Shown here: positions 1-5,526 of the stretch, one piece after another
Layout: each line of letters starts with the position of its first letter
Position numbering within the stretch: position 1 is the first letter of the stretch
NCBI GenBank assembly: GCA_023435505.1
Contig: JAEYRR010000015.1
Span: 1-6,042 of the forward strand
DNA length: 6,042 nt
Direction of reading: 5' to 3'
Source of the DNA: Bacillota bacterium
Lineage (GTDB): Bacteria; Bacillota; Clostridia; Lachnospirales; Lachnospiraceae
Made by a program: the position numbers and the translations under genes
Notes under the pieces: generated by a model
Seen by the model: the letters and a program-made list of their open reading frames with translations, nothing else
Told to the model about the DNA's origin: nothing
The model's database searches: none

Positions 1-39
1 ATATCCTCTATATACCTAATTAAAGTATTAAATTTACAC

Positions 40-59
40 TTTACTATTATTATAGTAAA
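40..59. repeat. 8-bp perfect inverted repeat (possible operator)
   Basis: TTTACTAT (40-47) and ATAGTAAA (52-59) are perfect inverted copies around a 4-nt centre. No T-run follows, so it is not a normal intrinsic terminator. Its symmetry and its position upstream of a gene would suit a dimeric regulator site, but the region is so AT-rich that chance is a fair explanation. It overlaps a weak promoter-like pair, TTTACA (33-38) and TAAAAC (56-61), with a 17-nt spacer. Confidence 0.3.
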
Positions 60-70
60 ACCTAGATATA

Positions 71-99
71 GTGTCAACTGAAGAGAAGTTGCATAAAAT
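71..99 (+). promoter_or_regulatory. Weak candidate sigma-A promoter for the HAD gene
   Basis: GTGTCA (71-76) and TAAAAT (94-99) are separated by 17 nt. The -10 box matches consensus at five of six bases and the -35 box at four of six. It would give a leader of roughly 105 nt before the start codon at 211. An alternative is TTTACA/TAAAAC at 33-61. Neither is strong, so this is only a best guess. Confidence 0.28.
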
Positions 100-210
100 A
101 CTACAAACTATGCAAAAAGTGCTGCTACTACCTCTTTTCTAATCAAAGACTAGACAAACATCCAAAGAGAAGCTAAGATAAATAAAGATTTTGCGCAAAG
201 GAGAATATAT

Positions 211-1017
211 ATGGCATACGAAATACTAGTATTAGATATAGATGGTACACTGACAACAACAGATAAAACAATCAGTAAAGAAACCCTTCAGGCAATCCGG
301 AATATCCAAAAACGAGGGCATAAAGTAGTACTTGCTTCCGGTCGTCCAACTCCAGGCATTCAGCCTGTTGCAAAGGAACTGGAAATGAATAAGTACGGTG
401 GTTACATCTTAAGCTTCAACGGAGCCAGAATTATTGACTGTTCTACCAATGAAATCATTTATCAAAAGGTTCTTCCTAAGGACTCTCTTAAAGAGATCTA
501 TCAGGCAGCCTTAGACTATGAGACCGGTCTGATTACCTACGATGAAGAACAAATTATAGTTGCCACTCAAGTTGATGAATATATCGAGAAAGAAGCCTTC
601 ATCAATCAATTGTCATATAAACAAGTACCGGATTTTCTTAACTATGTCACCTTTGACGTAAATAAATGCCTGATGACCGGAGAACCGGAGTATCTAGCCC
701 AGGTTGAGGTTAAGATGAAAGAACGTTTTGCAGGTAAACTAAATATCTTCCGTTCGGAGCCTTGTTTTTTAGAAATCGTACCAATGGATATTGATAAAGC
801 AGAATCTCTTGGCCGTCTTCTTGATTATCTACATCTTACTAAGGAGCAGATGATTAGCTGTGGAGATGGATACAACGATATTACCATGATACAATATGCC
901 GGAATGGGAGTTGCAATGGCCAATGCCCAACAAAAGGTAAAGGAAGTGGCAGATTATATTACCTTAAGCAATGATGATAACGGAATAGCCCATGTCATTA
1001 ATGAATTTATGCTTTAA
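211..1017 (+). CDS. Cof-type HAD-superfamily hydrolase (sugar-phosphate/nucleotide phosphatase)
   Basis: This 268-residue protein is a haloacid dehalogenase-type phosphatase of the Cof (IIB cap) subfamily, cytosolic and Mg-dependent. All four HAD motifs are visible: DIDGTL at 9-14 with nucleophile Asp9 and acid/base Asp11, ASGRP at 42-46 with Ser43, Lys196 in IDKAESL, and GDGYND at 218-223 with metal-binding acidic residues. The Cof-type C-terminal signature (GMGVAMANA near 231-239, then a DNGIAHVI tail) is present. The cap domain lies between about residues 80 and 180. Length is normal for the family (about 260-290). The ATG at 211 has AAAGGAG seven nt upstream. Family members act on sugar phosphates, FMN, pyridoxal phosphate or other small phosphoesters, and the substrate cannot be read from sequence. 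No terminator is evident before the small gene 80 nt downstream, so the two may share a transcript. Confidence 0.93.
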   Translation: MAYEILVLDIDGTLTTTDKTISKETLQAIRNIQKRGHKVVLASGRPTPGIQPVAKELEMNKYGGYILSFNGARIIDCSTNEIIYQKVLPKDSLKEIYQAALDYETGLITYDEEQIIVATQVDEYIEKEAFINQLSYKQVPDFLNYVTFDVNKCLMTGEPEYLAQVEVKMKERFAGKLNIFRSEPCFLEIVPMDIDKAESLGRLLDYLHLTKEQMISCGDGYNDITMIQYAGMGVAMANAQQKVKEVADYITLSNDDNGIAHVINEFML

Positions 1018-1097
1018 TAATGGTAATGATTAATAGGTATAAAATAAGATACTTTTATAAATCCTAATAACAGAATAGAAGTTAGGAGGACACATCA

Positions 1098-1286
1098 ATG
1101 GAAGACAATAAGTATCAAGAGCAAACTTGTAATTCTCTCAGTGTTAATGTTGACAGAAGCACATGTGATTATTATGAGAATCTATATAGCATACCGATTA
1201 ATTCGATGGCTAATAACACCTATTCAGAGGCCGAATACGGTAATTATAAAAACCTATATGAAAAGGTAGATCCAAACTGCCCATAA
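1098..1286 (+). CDS. Unrecognised 62-residue Tyr/Cys-rich small protein
   Basis: I do not recognise this protein. It is very likely real, because a consensus AGGAGG (1084-1089) lies 8 nt before the ATG and a strong intrinsic terminator begins a few bases after the stop codon. The 62 residues include eight tyrosines (6, 25, 26, 30, 42, 47, 50, 54) and three cysteines (11, 23, 61), and the protein is acidic and Asn-rich. There is no signal peptide or membrane segment. A short motif occurs twice, YENLY at 26-30 and YKNLY at 50-54, each followed by a Pro a few residues later, which hints at a small internal duplication. The composition recalls small spore-coat or surface-crosslinked proteins, but that is only inference; a small metal-binding or regulatory protein is equally possible. 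It lies 80 nt after the HAD gene, with an AT-rich gap holding TATAAAAT-like sequence near 1038-1045 but no good -35 box. Confidence 0.75.
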   Translation: MEDNKYQEQTCNSLSVNVDRSTCDYYENLYSIPINSMANNTYSEAEYGNYKNLYEKVDPNCP

Positions 1287-1289
1287 AAA

Positions 1290-1331
1290 AAAGAGATACC
1301 ACACTGAATTTTTCAGTATGGTATTTTTTTT
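1290..1331 (+). terminator. Intrinsic terminator after the small Tyr/Cys protein gene
   Basis: ACTGAA (1303-1308) pairs with TTCAGT (1312-1317). After one C/A mismatch, ATACCA (1296-1301) pairs with TGGTAT (1319-1324), and the stem is extended by A/T pairs. A run of eight T follows from 1324 on the plus strand. It sits directly after the stop codon at 1284-1286 and separates this gene from the ABC-F gene. The A-run on the left side could give weak termination on the minus strand too. Confidence 0.88.
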
Positions 1332-1378
1332 GTTATACGATACTCCTTACCTACAAGCGAATTGGAACAGAATATCTC

Positions 1379-1407
1379 TTGTCAGCTCATGTGTTTTCGT
1401 GTAAAAT
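1379..1407 (+). promoter_or_regulatory. Probable sigma-A promoter of the ABC-F gene
   Basis: TTGTCA (1379-1384) and TAAAAT (1402-1407) are separated by an ideal 17-nt spacer; each box matches consensus at five of six positions. It lies after the terminator of the previous gene and about 65 nt before the ABC-F start codon, so it fits as that gene's own promoter with a leader of roughly 55-60 nt. I saw no obvious attenuator hairpin or leader peptide in the leader. Confidence 0.6.
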
Positions 1408-1472
1408 AGAGCATACTGCGAAAATATATGAAAGAAACAAAACAAAGATTGACTAGATAAAGGAGTTTTGTA

Positions 1473-3029
1473 ATGAGTATACTTAATGTTACCCACTTAA
1501 GCCATGGCTTTGGAGATCGTGCCATCTTTCATGATGTCAGTTTTCGTCTCTTAAAGGGTGAACACATCGGCTTAATAGGTGCCAATGGTGAAGGGAAATC
1601 TACCTTTCTAAACATCGTAACCGGACATCTTATGCCGGATGAAGGAAATATTGAGTGGGCAAAAAATGTTCAGGTTGGATATCTGGATCAGCATTCTGTG
1701 TTAACCAAGGGAATGACGATTGGTGATGTGCTCCGTTCTGCCTTCTTACATTTATTTGAGTTAGAAAAAAAGATGAACGAACTATGTAACCAGATGGCGG
1801 AGGCACAAGAAGATTCTCTAAACACTATTATGGAAGAATTCAGTGAAATTCAGGACACTCTGGACGCTCATGATTTCTATATTATAGATTCTAAAGTGGA
1901 GGAAGTAGCAAGAGCCTTAGGGTTATTAGAGCTTGGTTTAGAACGTGATGTCACTGATTTAAGTGGTGGGCAGCGTACCAAGGTTCTTCTTGCGAAACTA
2001 CTACTGCAAAAACCGGATATTCTACTTTTGGACGAGCCTACCAACTATCTAGATGTGGAACATATCGAATGGTTAAAACGATATTTACTGGACTACGAGA
2101 ATGCATTTATTCTAATCTCCCATGATATTCCGTTTCTAAACAGTGTCGTTAATCTGATCTACCATATGGAAAATCAGGAATTAAATCGATATGTAGGCGA
2201 TTATGACAAATTCCAAGAAGTATATGCAATGAAAAAATCTCAGCTGGAGGCTGCCTATAAGCGTCAACAGCAAGAAATCAGTGAGTTAAAGGACTTTGTA
2301 GCCAGAAATAAAGCCAGAGTATCCACTCGTAATATGGCAATGAGTCGTCAGAAAAAATTGGATAAGATGGATGTAATTGAACTGGCTGGTGAACGTCCAA
2401 AACCAGAGTTTCATTTTAAGGAAGCTCGTGCAGCAGGTCGTTATATCTTCCAGACAGAGAATCTAGTAATCGGTTATGACGAACCGTTAAGTAAGCCTTT
2501 AAATCTTACTATGGAAAGAGGACAAAAAATCGTATTGACTGGTGCTAATGGAATCGGTAAGACAACTTTACTAAAAAGCATCCTAGGAATCATTCCTCCA
2601 CTTAGCGGAAAAGTACATTTGGGAGACTATTTGTATAAAGGTTATTTTGAGCAGGAAATGACTGGCGCTAAGAACAACACTTGTATTGAAGAGCTTTGGA
2701 CTGAGTATCCAGGCTTTACCCAATATGAGGTTCGTTCTGCCCTAGCCAAATGCGGCCTAACGACTAAGCATATTGAAAGCCAGGTTCGTGTCTTAAGTGG
2801 TGGCGAGCAAGCTAAGGTCCGCCTCTGTAAACTGATAAACAAAGAAACCAATATCCTACTTTTAGATGAGCCTACCAACCATCTGGATGTAGATGCCAAG
2901 ACAGAGTTAAAGAGAGCCCTTCAGGAATACAAGGGAAGTATCCTTTTAATCTGCCATGAGCCGGATTTCTATGAGAATCTAGCCACAGAAGTATGGGATT
3001 GCTCCCAGTGGACAACTAAATTATTGTAA
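1473..3029 (+). CDS. yfmM: ABC-F family ATPase, YfmM-like
   Basis: This 518-residue protein has two ABC ATPase domains in one chain and no membrane segment, the layout of ABC-F proteins, which act on the ribosome as translation factors or antibiotic-protection proteins. Domain 1 has Walker A GANGEGKS (36-43), signature LSGGQ (163-167), Walker B with LLLDEPTNYLD (about 184-194) and SHD (216-218). A charged, helical linker follows (about 240-320), the P-site tRNA interaction region, rich in Lys, Arg and Gln. Domain 2 has GANGIGKTT (357-365), LSGGE (441-445), LLLDEPTNHLD (462-472) and an H-loop reading CHE (494-496) instead of the usual SHD. There is no C-terminal extension. Length and wording closely match Bacillus subtilis YfmM as I remember it; the symbol is by similarity, not proof of orthology. 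The ATG at 1473 has GGAG seven nt upstream. It appears monocistronic. A housekeeping ribosome role is more likely than resistance, but sequence alone cannot settle this. Confidence 0.93.
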   Translation: MSILNVTHLSHGFGDRAIFHDVSFRLLKGEHIGLIGANGEGKSTFLNIVTGHLMPDEGNIEWAKNVQVGYLDQHSVLTKGMTIGDVLRSAFLHLFELEKKMNELCNQMAEAQEDSLNTIMEEFSEIQDTLDAHDFYIIDSKVEEVARALGLLELGLERDVTDLSGGQRTKVLLAKLLLQKPDILLLDEPTNYLDVEHIEWLKRYLLDYENAFILISHDIPFLNSVVNLIYHMENQELNRYVGDYDKFQEVYAMKKSQLEAAYKRQQQEISELKDFVARNKARVSTRNMAMSRQKKLDKMDVIELAGERPKPEFHFKEARAAGRYIFQTENLVIGYDEPLSKPLNLTMERGQKIVLTGANGIGKTTLLKSILGIIPPLSGKVHLGDYLYKGYFEQEMTGAKNNTCIEELWTEYPGFTQYEVRSALAKCGLTTKHIESQVRVLSGGEQAKVRLCKLINKETNILLLDEPTNHLDVDAKTELKRALQEYKGSILLICHEPDFYENLATEVWDCSQWTTKLL

Positions 3030-3035
3030 TAGATT

Positions 3036-3096
3036 AAAAAGGGAAGTGTAGAAGTGAAGAATCAATCATCTTCACTCCAACACTTCCCTTATTATT
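3036..3096. terminator. Bidirectional terminator between convergent genes
   Basis: A long stem-loop: 3039-3049 pairs perfectly with 3080-3090 (AAGGGAAGTGT against its complement), then two mismatches around one pair, then 3053-3060 pairs with 3069-3076, with an 8-nt loop. On the minus strand the stem is followed by TTTTT (complement of 3036-3040), a proper U-tract for the second signal peptidase gene. On the plus strand the tail is TTATTATTAT, poorer but probably usable for the ABC-F gene, whose stop codon is about 10 nt upstream. Confidence 0.9.
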
Positions 3097-3101
3097 ATGA
3101 A

Positions 3102-3710
3102 TTAATCAATCGTACCTAACTTATTAAGTGGCCAGATCCTTAGACACACTCGACCCATCATCGCTTCTTTTGAGATCGGACCAATCTCTCTGCAGTCCTT
3201 ACTCACTGCACGGTTGTCCCCCATAAGAAAGTATTCATCCTCTTTCAGAGTGATCGGTTCACTAAGTAACCCCGGATCCCCCATTTCTCCATCTACATAA
3301 TCCTCTTCTATCTTACTTCCATTAATATATACTCCATCCTCATTCATCTGGATGGTATCTCCAGGTAAACCAATCACTCTCTTAATCCAGTATTTCCCAT
3401 CATCCAGTTGACTGCCGGATGGCGCTTCAAATACTACAATATCAAATCTCTTAGGATCAGAAAAATAATTTGTGACCTTCTCAACAAAGAGTTGATCTCC
3501 CGGTTCCAATGTATCATACATGGATTCCATGGAAACCTCTACTTTTTGTATAACAAATCTATTCAGTAACAGAGCCAAAACAAGAGCGGCTGCGATATAG
3601 ATTAATGTTGTAAGTAATTCGCGCCAAAACGGTCTTTTTTTCACCTCTTGCTGTTTGGTTAACTCAGGTTCCTCTTCCACCATATCATTTTCTGTCTTTT
3701 CGTAATCCAC
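3102..3710 (-). CDS. lepB: Type I signal peptidase, second tandem copy (diverged)
   Basis: This 202-residue membrane protease of family S26 (P-type, Ser/Lys) would cleave signal peptides of exported proteins on the outer face of the membrane. A charged cytosolic N-terminus is followed by one membrane segment (about 29-53), then catalytic Ser63 in MESMYDTL and general base Lys110 in WIKRVIG, then GDNR at 164-167 and SKDCR at 170-174. Two positions differ from the common pattern: the Gly two residues before the catalytic Ser is Met, and the DSR triplet of box E reads DCR. The start chosen is GTG at 3710 because GGGAGG (3720-3725) lies nine nt upstream; the open frame could begin at a TTG at 3728, but that overlaps the binding site. 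It follows the first peptidase gene by 27 nt and is closed by the terminator at 3036-3096. It is a tandem paralog, probably with narrower or different substrates (inference). Confidence 0.9.
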   Translation of the reverse strand: MDYEKTENDMVEEEPELTKQQEVKKRPFWRELLTTLIYIAAALVLALLLNRFVIQKVEVSMESMYDTLEPGDQLFVEKVTNYFSDPKRFDIVVFEAPSGSQLDDGKYWIKRVIGLPGDTIQMNEDGVYINGSKIEEDYVDGEMGDPGLLSEPITLKEDEYFLMGDNRAVSKDCREIGPISKEAMMGRVCLRIWPLNKLGTID

Positions 3711-3719
3711 AGCTAATAT

Positions 3720-3725
3720 CCTCCC
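3720..3725 (-). promoter_or_regulatory. Ribosome binding site fixing the GTG start of the second signal peptidase
   Basis: GGGAGG on the minus strand is nine nt before GTG at 3710. The only start further upstream in this frame, TTG at 3728, would overlap this site and has no binding site of its own in the short gap after the previous stop codon. Confidence 0.7.
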
Positions 3726-3737
3726 CAATTATATATT

Positions 3738-4292
3738 CTAATTGATTATTCCTATTTTCTCTAAAGGCCATACGCGAAAAAATGCCCTTCCAATAATTGC
3801 CTTTCCCTTTACCAACCCAACGGAGGCAGAACGACTGTCTACACTCTTATAACGATTATCTCCTAGAACGAAGTATTCATCTTCTCCCAATAGGATTCCA
3901 TCCTCCGCGATTCCGGCATTATATAGGTACTCTTCACCCTGAGGATCCTCTAAAGGCTCTCCATTACGAAACACCTTACCTTCCTTAATCTGGATAAAGT
4001 CTCCTGGCACACCTATCACCCGCTTGATGTAATAAGTATCTTGGTTCTCTTCAAACGGCCTAAACACAATGATATCATACACACTTGGATTGCGAAAACG
4101 ATAACTCACCTTTTCTACAAACAGGTGGTCATTCGTATACAACGTATCCTGCATGGACGGGCCATCTACCTCAACCTTCTGAAGGACAAACCGATTAATT
4201 ATTAAAACCAATATAAGTACTACTGCTATGTAAATCAGCAGTTTCAGCCATTCTCGGGATTTTTTCTTTTTACTACCCTCTTGTTCATTCAT
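3738..4292 (-). CDS. lepB: Type I signal peptidase, first tandem copy (canonical)
   Basis: This 184-residue S26 signal peptidase has a Lys-rich N-terminus, one membrane segment (about 16-36), and an extracellular catalytic domain. The catalytic Ser46 is in VDGPSMQDTL, the general base Lys90 in YIKRVIGVPGD, and box E is textbook: GDNR at 144-147, then SVDSR at 150-154. The length matches the short Gram-positive Sip enzymes (about 170-190), not the longer E. coli LepB. Lys rather than His as base marks it as P-type, not the ER-type SipW. The ATG at 4292 has GGGAG (4301-4305) eight nt upstream. The gene follows rpoZ by 68 nt, with a hairpin in the gap, and is followed by its paralog. The two share a block NRFV.QKVEV and the SM.DTL and LFVEKV segments, which points to an old tandem duplication. 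Confidence 0.94.
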   Translation of the reverse strand: MNEQEGSKKKKSREWLKLLIYIAVVLILVLIINRFVLQKVEVDGPSMQDTLYTNDHLFVEKVSYRFRNPSVYDIIVFRPFEENQDTYYIKRVIGVPGDFIQIKEGKVFRNGEPLEDPQGEEYLYNAGIAEDGILLGEDEYFVLGDNRYKSVDSRSASVGLVKGKAIIGRAFFRVWPLEKIGIIN

Positions 4293-4314
4293 CTTGGTAT
4301 CTCCCGTGTATCAT

Positions 4315-4347
4315 GAAAGCACCTTCGAGACTTTCGAAAGTGCTTTC
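4315..4347 (-). terminator. Hairpin between rpoZ and the first signal peptidase gene; no U-tract
   Basis: GAAAGCAC (4315-4322) pairs with GTGCTTTC (4340-4347); after one C/A mismatch TTCGA (4324-4328) pairs with TCGAA (4334-4338), leaving a 5-nt loop. On the minus strand the sequence after the stem is ATGATACACGGG, with no T-run, so it is a poor intrinsic terminator. It may instead be a processing or stabilising element, or a partial terminator that lowers expression of the peptidase genes relative to rpoZ. The hairpin is clear; its role is inference. Confidence 0.55.
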
Positions 4348-4360
4348 TTACATTCAATGT

Positions 4361-4600
4361 TTAGTTTTCCTCTTCATCATTTACAATCTTAACTTGACTC
4401 TGGTATAGCTCATCGATTGCAATTGATAATGGTTTTGGACACTTAGTATCTACCATTGAGTCAGCACCGTCAATAATCTGTCTTGCTCTTTTAGCGGTAG
4501 CAAGTACGATGGAATATCTGCTGTTGACAACAGGTTGTTCTCCTGGTTCTACCTCACTATTTACTACTGTCATTAAATCCGTATAAGATGGGTGTAACAT
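4361..4600 (-). CDS. rpoZ: DNA-directed RNA polymerase omega subunit
   Basis: This 79-residue protein is the omega subunit, which helps assembly and stability of RNA polymerase by binding beta-prime. The N-terminus MLHPSYTDL and the segment NSRYSIVLATAKRARQII (26-43) are the diagnostic omega regions in Firmicutes; KPLSIAIDEL (56-65) is the conserved second helix. The acidic tail (DEEEN) is a common lineage feature. Length is slightly above that of Bacillus. The ATG at 4600 lies one nt after the gmk stop codon, with GGAG at 4610-4613 inside the gmk end, so translation of the two is probably coupled. In Bacillus subtilis the next genes are coaBC and priA; here two signal peptidase genes follow instead. 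Confidence 0.96.
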   Translation of the reverse strand: MLHPSYTDLMTVVNSEVEPGEQPVVNSRYSIVLATAKRARQIIDGADSMVDTKCPKPLSIAIDELYQSQVKIVNDEEEN

Positions 4601-4601
4601 A

Positions 4602-5234
4602 CTATACTGCTCCTTCCTTCATAGCTTTAAGTTCTGCTGTAATTGCTTCTATAAATACCTGATTTCTTTGTACCTTGCAATGCTGTTGCTGAATGAGTTG
4701 GTGGGTATGTTCAACGCATTCTTCTAGGTTATCATTAACAATTAGATATTCATAATGTGACATATAACTTGCTTCTTCGCAAGCCCGGTATAGCCTTTTA
4801 CGTATTGTCTCCATGGTTTCTGTTCCACGACCAATAAGACGTTTTTTCAGTTCCATGATACTTGGTGGGGTAACAAATAAAAGCAAAGCATCCGGAAATA
4901 GCTCCTTTACTTTTAAGGCACCCTGTATCTCAATCTCTAAGATAACATCTTTTCCCAGCTCTAATTGTTCCTCTACATATGCCTTTGGTGTTCCATAATA
5001 ATTTCCCACATACTCTGCATACTCAATTAATTGATCGTTCTTTATCATACTCTCAAATGCGTCTCTTGTCAAAAAGAAATACTCTCTTCCATCCACTTCA
5101 CCCTCTCTAGGGTTTCTAGTAGTAGCCGAAATCGAAAGCTGATAGTCATATTTATTCAACAGTGCTTTCATCAGAGTTCCCTTGCCAGCGCCGGAGAATC
5201 CTGAAACAACAGTCAAAACACCTTTTTTATTCAT
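4602..5234 (-). CDS. gmk: Guanylate kinase
   Basis: This cytosolic enzyme converts GMP plus ATP to GDP plus ADP, an essential step of GTP and dGTP supply and of GMP salvage. The 210-residue protein has a P-loop GFSGAGKGT (12-20), the GMP-binding segment ATTRNPREGEVDGREYFF (37-54), NYYGTPK (78-84), VILEIEIQGAL (97-107), the lid around RLIGRGTET (132-140) and VNDNLEE near the C-terminus. The P-loop differs slightly from the frequent GPSGVGKST but keeps the essential Gly, Lys and Thr. The start is taken as ATG at 5234: AGGTG (5241-5245) is six nt upstream and the resulting length is typical. A GTG at 5243 in the same frame lies inside that binding site and would add only three residues. The gene overlaps the end of remA by 8 nt (ATGAATAA), a sign of translational coupling, and ends one nt before rpoZ. 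Confidence 0.96.
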   Translation of the reverse strand: MNKKGVLTVVSGFSGAGKGTLMKALLNKYDYQLSISATTRNPREGEVDGREYFFLTRDAFESMIKNDQLIEYAEYVGNYYGTPKAYVEEQLELGKDVILEIEIQGALKVKELFPDALLLFVTPPSIMELKKRLIGRGTETMETIRKRLYRACEEASYMSHYEYLIVNDNLEECVEHTHQLIQQQHCKVQRNQVFIEAITAELKAMKEGAV

Positions 5235-5514
5235 TATCTTCACCTTTCAACACTTGGATACTAGTTTCTGGCTCAACTTTTAGATTTACTCGCCCTGCTA
5301 TTGTTTCCGGTAGTAAAGCAGATAACATTAGGTGACCACTGTCCATTACAATCACTGCCCTGGTCCGTCTTCCACAGGTGGCATCTACGGCCAATCCACT
5401 ATCTTTTGCACTCTGCACCATCCTTTTCACTGGTGCAGCTTCAGGACAGATAATTCCCACAATCCTGACTACATTAACAATATAACCAAATCCTAAATTA
5501 ATTAATCGGTTCAA
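5227..5514 (-). CDS. remA: RemA-like extracellular matrix / osmotic regulator (DUF370)
   Basis: This 95-residue protein belongs to the RemA family. In Bacillus subtilis RemA is a DNA-binding ring-forming regulator that activates biofilm matrix operons and osmoprotectant genes. Visible family marks are the N-terminal INLGFGYIV (5-13), the VVRIVGI strand, the PEAAPVKRMVQ helix (24-34), the invariant DATCGRRTRAVIVMDS (44-59), and HLMLSALLPETIAGR (61-75). The GRRTR arginines are the likely DNA contacts, as known for the family. The start is TTG at 5514: an in-frame TGA lies three codons upstream and the next in-frame Met is residue 32, inside the conserved domain. GGGTGAT (5520-5526) lies 5-7 nt upstream and overlaps the yicC stop codon, so the 11-nt spacing implies coupling. 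The tail is longer than in Bacillus by a few residues. Whether it controls a matrix in this organism is inference. Confidence 0.94.
   Translation of the reverse strand: MNRLINLGFGYIVNVVRIVGIICPEAAPVKRMVQSAKDSGLAVDATCGRRTRAVIVMDSGHLMLSALLPETIAGRVNLKVEPETSIQVLKGEDNE
5241..5245 (-). promoter_or_regulatory. Ribosome binding site fixing the ATG start of gmk
   Basis: AGGTG on the minus strand, within AAAGGTG (5241-5247), lies six nt before ATG at 5234. The alternative GTG start at 5243 is part of this site, so it is unlikely to be used. The site is inside the last codons of remA. Confidence 0.7.
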
Positions 5515-5519
5515 ATCAT

Positions 5520-5526
5520 ATCACCC
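5520..5526 (-). promoter_or_regulatory. Ribosome binding site for the TTG start of remA
   Basis: GGGTGAT on the minus strand begins in the yicC stop codon and precedes TTG at 5514. A minimal frame ATG-ATT-TGA (5519-5511) also begins just after it and its TGA overlaps the TTG, but this ATG is too close to the site to be well used. Confidence 0.55.

Larger units (their letters stand above)
1..210. other. Non-coding leader upstream of the HAD phosphatase gene
   Basis: This stretch is strongly AT-rich and I see no convincing coding region on either strand. It holds a short perfect inverted repeat (40-59), weak sigma-A-like promoter candidates, and at its right end the ribosome binding site AAAGGAG (197-203) of the gene starting at 211. 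The gene that lies to the left is not visible. Confidence 0.6.

Noticed and set aside
1018..1097. Promoter for the small protein gene (TATAAAAT near 1038-1045)
   Set aside because: A -10-like sequence exists but no -35 box at suitable spacing, and such sequence is expected by chance in AT-rich DNA; not listed as a feature.
1332..1472. Riboswitch or leader attenuator before the ABC-F gene
   Set aside because: ABC-F resistance genes often have one, but I found no terminator/antiterminator hairpins or leader peptide between the promoter and the start codon.
2642..2899. Open frame of 85 codons on the minus strand inside the ABC-F gene
   Set aside because: Antisense to the second ATPase domain, with no ribosome binding site and low-complexity Ser/Leu-rich product; a shadow of the real gene.
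3711..3728. TTG at 3728 as start of the second signal peptidase
   Set aside because: It overlaps the GGGAGG binding site, which is well placed for GTG at 3710.
3797..3988. Open frame of 63 codons on the plus strand inside the first signal peptidase gene
   Set aside because: Antisense to a well-conserved peptidase gene, no family resemblance, no ribosome binding site.
4813..4998. Open frame of 61 codons on the plus strand inside gmk
   Set aside because: Antisense to conserved guanylate kinase coding sequence; the product looks like a frame shadow.
5235..5243. GTG at 5243 as start of gmk
   Set aside because: It is part of the AGGTG binding site that serves the ATG at 5234; the longer form adds only three residues.
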